A stretch of 64,000 nucleotides of DNA from Arachnopeziza araneosa (lineage: Eukaryota; Ascomycota; Leotiomycetes; Helotiales; Arachnopezizaceae), in the NCBI GenBank assembly GCA_003988855.1, contig QYAI01000021.1:1-64000 (forward strand). The letters run 5' to 3'. Shown here one piece after another: positions 59,901-64,000 of this stretch. The notes below the pieces were generated by a model. It worked only from the letters and a program-made list of their open reading frames with translations. It did not search any database and was not told the DNA's origin. Position numbers and translations under genes: made by a program. Within the stretch, counting starts at the first letter, position 1. Every line of letters begins with the position of its first letter.

Positions 59901-60901
59901 CGACTGGTTGGATGAGTACGACAACGGGGATACCGCGGCTCTTCCTACGAGTAGCAAGGTTCAAGAAGTTGAGAATCAGATCCGTAAGTGGATTCATGAA
60001 GCGCCGAACGACAAGATTATCGTCTTCACGCAATGGATAAGTTTTGCGACCATCCTGGGTCGTGTTCTCGAAAGATTGGAGTATGGCTTCGTCTATTTTG
60101 TGGTGAGTTGAACCTGTCTTTGCCGTCTCCATACCCACCGAAATGACAGCTGATTGTCCCAAGGGCGAGATGAATTCCAAGCGGAGAGACGCAGCTATCC
60201 ACGAATTCAAGGAGAAGAAAACTGTTCAGATCATGATAGCTACACCTGGAACGGCTGCATTGGGTCTCAATCTTCATTTCGCAAACCGAATAATCATCGT
60301 GTAAGTCAATTCTAACAGAGCTCACTTGCAGAAACTAATGAATCCGCAGAGATCTTTGTAAGATTTCTCTGCTACAGAGACTCATGCCACCCCTAAAGAG
60401 GATGAAAATACTTACTCCTCGATTCTAGGGTGGAACTCTTGCATCGAAGATCAAGCACTTGGTCGAATCCATCGTATTGGTCAGAAAAAGGAGACTTATT
60501 GTTTGAAGATCGTCATCAACAATAGCATCGACAAAAGAATTCTAAAGAGTAAGTTGTAGCTTTGGAAATAATGCCCATCAACTAATAGAGAAATTAGTGC
60601 AGGAGAGTAAGAAGAAAGTGATCAACGAGCATATGCAACGGAAAGGCACAATCGAGTGTATGGCAGGACTCCTTGGCAAGGTCATCAGAGGTAAAATGTA
60701 TCCCATACGCCTGATCATGTTCAAGGGGCTGAATTTACTACGATAGATGAGGATGGTGAAATCATCAGGGTCGTTGCTGACTATGATGGTTACGCTGATG
60801 ATGTGGATGTGGATGCGGAAGAAGCAGAAGCTACCGAGCAGTCCAGCGACTCTAGTGATTCCGATGACACCTCAGATGCTAGCGGCTCGGACTCGGATTA
60901 G
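56934..60901 (+). CDS. SNF2-family helicase with internal RING (Rad5/Rad16/HLTF class), 20 exons
   Basis: Exons: 56934-57714, 57768-57862, 57913-57942, 57987-58067, 58116-58409, 58464-58481, 58527-58607, 58654-58678, 58730-58803, 58913-58965, 59021-59233, 59282-59321, 59365-59446, 59500-59687, 59737-60102, 60164-60300, 60350-60357, 60429-60548, 60598-60690, 60747-60901. They total 2934 nt (977 aa) with all phases consistent. After a non-conserved N-terminus (about 1-260) come helicase motifs: FHYQVIGVRWMVQRE, DEMGLGKT (Walker A, about 290-297), VVLDEAQ (motif II, about 428-434), ALTATPIMNR. An inserted RING follows (CQLCG about 647-651, CGHIFCKRC, then CPSISC). The C-terminal lobe has IVFTQW, ATPGTAALGLNL, DLWWNSCIEDQALGRIHRIGQ. 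The tail is acidic. Members translocate on DNA and act as ubiquitin or SUMO-targeted ligases in repair or chromatin. Motifs DEAQ and LTATP depart from the usual DEAH and LTGTP. Confidence 0.88.
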
Positions 60902-61475
60902 TCTTTGCAATTATTGAGCTCATTTTGCAGGATGCCTATCGACTTGCTTCTTTTCAGAGGCACTGCAAACTGTACATAAGTATTGTTACTCTTTTCTTTC
61001 GACAATCAATTTATTCGTAGTTATTTCGGGAGAGGGTTCTATTTACTGCAGGAAAAAACCAAACAGTCAACCAGGCAAAAAATGATGTCTGAAGTGAAGA
61101 ATAAGAAATTTATGATATATATAATTCATGAATTATAGCTTGACCGATATTGCACTTGGAATTGGCTCTTGTTTCGTCAGTTTGCGAATCAACATTAAGC
61201 TTGTTTGGCGTCCACATTGATTGCGGGGTAATCTTACGAATGCGAGCAAGAAATATCTGAGCATTCTACCTATCAGATTGAATACAGAAGCGTGGCAATT
61301 GCCTCCTGGATCTCCTATTGTGGAAAAAGATGCGAAGAACAGACTTCTCGCTCCATGAAATGTTATGCCGCTCAGCCGGGCCTAGAAGAAAATGCTCAAG
61401 CATCGACAATGGAGTGAGATGGAGGAACACAAAAGAACTCATTCTTCAAAATAGCTACCCACAGCTTTCGAAATC
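60902..61475. other. Intergenic region
   Basis: About 570 bp between tandem plus-strand genes. No features seen. Confidence 0.5.
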
Positions 61476-62581
61476 ATGATACTCTCACCTGAAGAGCATC
61501 TCGCTCTAGCCAAGATCAATCCTGAGTGGGACAAGGTTTGTAGGAATCGCTTCGGTGTGGACGGAGCTGACGCCTCTAGTTTGTGAACAGTTCCCCACCC
61601 ATCAGAAGCATTACTGCCGATACAGATCTCTACAAGCTTCGCGCTCTGCTCGCAAGTACAGCCAAAGAAGCAGCAGAAAAAGAAGCACTCGAGGGAGAGA
61701 AGCCATATATCGAGGAGGATCGCGAGATTCCTGTGCGAGACGGAAGCTCAATTACGATCCGGGTGCATAAGCCGAGGAGTCTTCCAGAGGATGGCTGTCC
61801 CATCTTCGTGCTTTTCCATGGGGGAGGCTTCTGTATAGGCGGCCTTTATAGTGAATTGATCCTTTGTAGAGCTTTCACACAATTGGGAGGAATTGCTGTC
61901 AATGTCGATTACAGACTCGCTCCAGAATATCCATTTCCTGTTGGTTGGCACGATGCCTATGATGCGTTGAAATGGACTGCTGCACACTTCGGAGAATTAG
62001 GAGGGAATGCGAACAAAGGGTTTTTGGTTGGAGGGGTCAGCGCCGGCGCCAATTTTGCATCAGTTGTCTCGCATCTATACCGGGACGACAAGCTATCTCC
62101 TCCACTAACAGGTCAATATCTTTCCATTCTGCCTGCAGGGGACGAAGACGTCTGTCCGGACAAGTATAAGCACGTATACCTTTCCCGCGAACAAAATACA
62201 CATACTCCTGTTCTCAACGACGCATCTATCACTTGGTTCAATGGTAAGTGCCGGAGCAGATCTTTTTCGATACTTTCTCACGGTGTGACAGAGAAAGTAA
62301 AAATCGATTATACGTCAAAAATTCGCTCCGCTCTAGCTTATGGAGATCACCATGATTTGCCTCCAACGTATTTCCAAGTTGCTGGCGCTGATCCTCTCCG
62401 GGATGAGGCCCTCATCTATGAAGACATATTGAACAAAGAATACGGCACGAAGACTCGATTAGATTTATATCCAGGATTACCACACGCTTTTTGGGCATTT
62501 TTCGCAGAGTCAAGTTTTACGAAGAAATTTCGACAGGATTGTGTCGAGGGGTTGGAGTGGTTGCTCTCACCAAGCTCTTGA
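61476..62581 (+). CDS. Alpha/beta hydrolase fold-3 (HSL-like, HGGG) esterase
   Basis: Three exons: 61476-61535, 61580-62243 and 62292-62581; phases agree, 337 aa. The start MILSPEEHLALAKINPEWDK comes from the first exon. The oxyanion-hole motif HGGG is at residues 100-103, DYRLAPEYPFP at 130-140, and the nucleophile elbow GVSAG at 172-176 (Ser174). The acid is probably in AGADPLRDEA and the His in GLPHAFW near the C-terminus. This is the hormone-sensitive-lipase/carboxylesterase class (Abhydrolase_3), usually intracellular in fungi and acting on small esters; no signal peptide is seen. The second intron is 48 nt, in frame and without stops, so its retention would give a longer protein. Confidence 0.88.
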
Positions 62582-64000
62582 GAAATCTCAGATGTTGGTT
62601 GTTGCCTAAGACGAGCCCATGAACATATGATATAGTATATACAAATCACCTCTGGCGGAATTTTAGAAGCCATTAGAGATCTTACCTCAATTGTAAGCCG
62701 CTTATATTATGCAAAATTCTTTAGCAAAAAAATCACTCAAGAAGTCCTTAGAATAGTATTCTGAAAGTCAGTTTGTGTTGTGTACTACAAAGCTTTTGTT
62801 GTTACTTACACTATCACTCAATGCTCGTCGAGAATATTGCTCGCCCTTTATCCTCAAGCTAAGTACATGCTTTTGTAATGTTGGACGAGTATGTTTACTT
62901 ATTTAATTTCGCACTATATGCTTCTAGCATCGACTCTACCAGTTATCTTCATGCCTGTTAACAAGAAGATAAAATGTTCACGTCTTCGATCTCACATCTC
63001 GACTTACCTTTTCGTCTCATTTGTGTATGGCAACGGCGGGAGGTAAGATGAAGCACAGAGCACAATGGTGACTCGCCAAATCAACAGACAGCAAGTCGAT
63101 TGGAAAGCATCTATTAATCTTCATTCCTCATTCCTCGTTCATGGTATAGCTCGCTCATTAACGCTCAAACATCTATCCATCCACATTTAACAACATCATA
63201 CAGTCCAGAATAGAGTACAACGAACCACGACTGCGACCGACAAGCACCAAACTCCAACCCCCTCTTCCAACCATCTTTCATCCTCCTCCCTCATTCCTAC
63301 TTCGCTTCCTCACTTCGCACCCCCCTCGCTCTTAACACTATGACCAACCGCTCGTTCAGGCACCCTCGAACTGGGACTCTCCGCTCTCTTAATTTCTCCT
63401 CCTCCCTCTCCATTCACAACACGCGTATGGGGTTCCTGTTCCATCTCTCGGGCCGCCGCCGCCTTCTTCTTGTTGTTTCGGTCGAGGAAGTAGAGTGCAA
63501 TACACATATTTGAATTGGGTTGGTGGGGTGATAGGAAGCTTGGTCTCAAGGGGAGAGGGCGAGTTGGATCTAAGGGGGGTGTTGAGATAGGGGTTTCCTT
63601 TTGAGTCTGAGTAGGATTGAAAAACTCAGAAATCTGAATGAGGTAGTGATGGATCATTTCTTGGCCACGGAGAGAGGGGGGGTATATATACCAACTCGTC
63701 CCCTCCAGAGCTTACCTTTCCCGTCCCAGTCTCTCCTGGTGGCATCCACCACACCCCCGAAAAAGGCATTGATGCGATACGGCGCGGCAGCATGGGCAGT
63801 GGGCAGCTCACAGAATGCGATCCTGTTTAGGCTTCGTTTAAGTAGCGGGCCCAAGCTGGCTCTATTTACGTAGGGCTGATGGTCGCCCATTGATGGGTGC
63901 GTCCAGCTTTCCTCTTCGGGTTACGAGTGCGACGGCTGCCTGTGATTGGCCAGAAGGAGGAGCGGGACGGATGGGGCGGAATCGGGGGTTGATCAGGTGA
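62582..64000. other. Intergenic stretch to window end
   Basis: AT-rich, then (from about 63200) pyrimidine-rich. Apart from the low-confidence frame at 63310-63507, no gene is supported. Confidence 0.5.
63310..63507 (-). CDS. Hypothetical 65-aa protein
   Basis: An ATG-started frame of 65 codons beginning MCIALYFLDRNNKKKAAAAR. It has a hydrophobic start, a Lys/Ala-rich helix and a charged polar tail. No domain recognised. A longer frame upstream lacks ATG. It may be real or chance. Confidence 0.3.
   Translation of the reverse strand: MCIALYFLDRNNKKKAAAAREMEQEPHTRVVNGEGGGEIKRAESPSSRVPERAVGHSVKSEGGAK

Noticed and set aside
1..64000. CRISPR array or bacterial operon structure
   Set aside because: No regularly spaced direct repeats with unique spacers. 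The genes carry spliceosomal introns and the DNA is eukaryotic.

Overview
The window is nuclear DNA of a filamentous ascomycete (Pezizomycotina, most likely Leotiomycetes; the class is inferred from overall gene character, not proven). Support: spliced genes with many short introns (about 44-110 nt) carrying GT..AG ends and CTAAC/CTGAC-like branch points; fungal families such as a Pth11-like receptor, a cutinase, an AA11 chitin LPMO, an AreA-GATA-like (DUF1752/DUF3295) protein and OST4; and a pogo/Fot1 transposon relic with RIP-like C-to-T decay. Gene models below were spliced by hand from reading frame and splice signals. Models with several exons were checked for phase, so total length is divisible by three.

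Layout. 1-2.3 kb: a dead pogo-type DNA transposon with matching inverted termini and TA target duplication. 4.4-5.3 kb: a diverged ~320-bp tandem duplication carrying a tiny spliced gene and a frameshifted copy. 5.3-11.4 kb and 13.3-25.9 kb: GC-richer DNA packed with microsatellites and without a convincing gene, surrounding one clear gene, the GATA-like regulator (11.4-13.3 kb, minus). 25.9-28.8 kb: a CCCH + CHY zinc-finger protein (minus). 30.4-36.4 kb: surface and secretion genes: AA11-CBM18 LPMO (plus), Pth11-like receptor (minus), secreted alpha/beta hydrolase (minus). 36.5-38.3 kb: a RING-finger remnant and a dispersed repeat core.

38.3-52.6 kb is a housekeeping block: LSB5-like VHS/GAT endosomal adaptor (minus) divergent from a 942-aa uncharacterised protein (plus); two small uncharacterised minus-strand genes, one with a C-terminal membrane anchor; an intron-containing tRNA-Leu(UAG)-like gene with a non-pairing acceptor stem, next to a headless gene fragment; a DUF1203 gene; TMA46 (minus) divergent from OST4 (plus); and YRA1, an mRNA-export adaptor with an exceptional 860-nt intron. 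52.6-64 kb: a cutinase, a 20-exon SNF2/RING helicase with an 8-nt micro-exon, an alpha/beta hydrolase of the HGGG class, and pyrimidine-rich intergenic DNA.

The genes do not form an operon or an evident biosynthetic cluster. The themes are polymer attack and surface sensing (LPMO, cutinase, hydrolases, Pth11-like receptor) beside conserved RNA, translation and trafficking genes. The most interesting observations are the long YRA1 intron, the micro-exon-rich helicase, the odd tRNA-Leu locus, and the gene-free repeat field around the GATA-like regulator.
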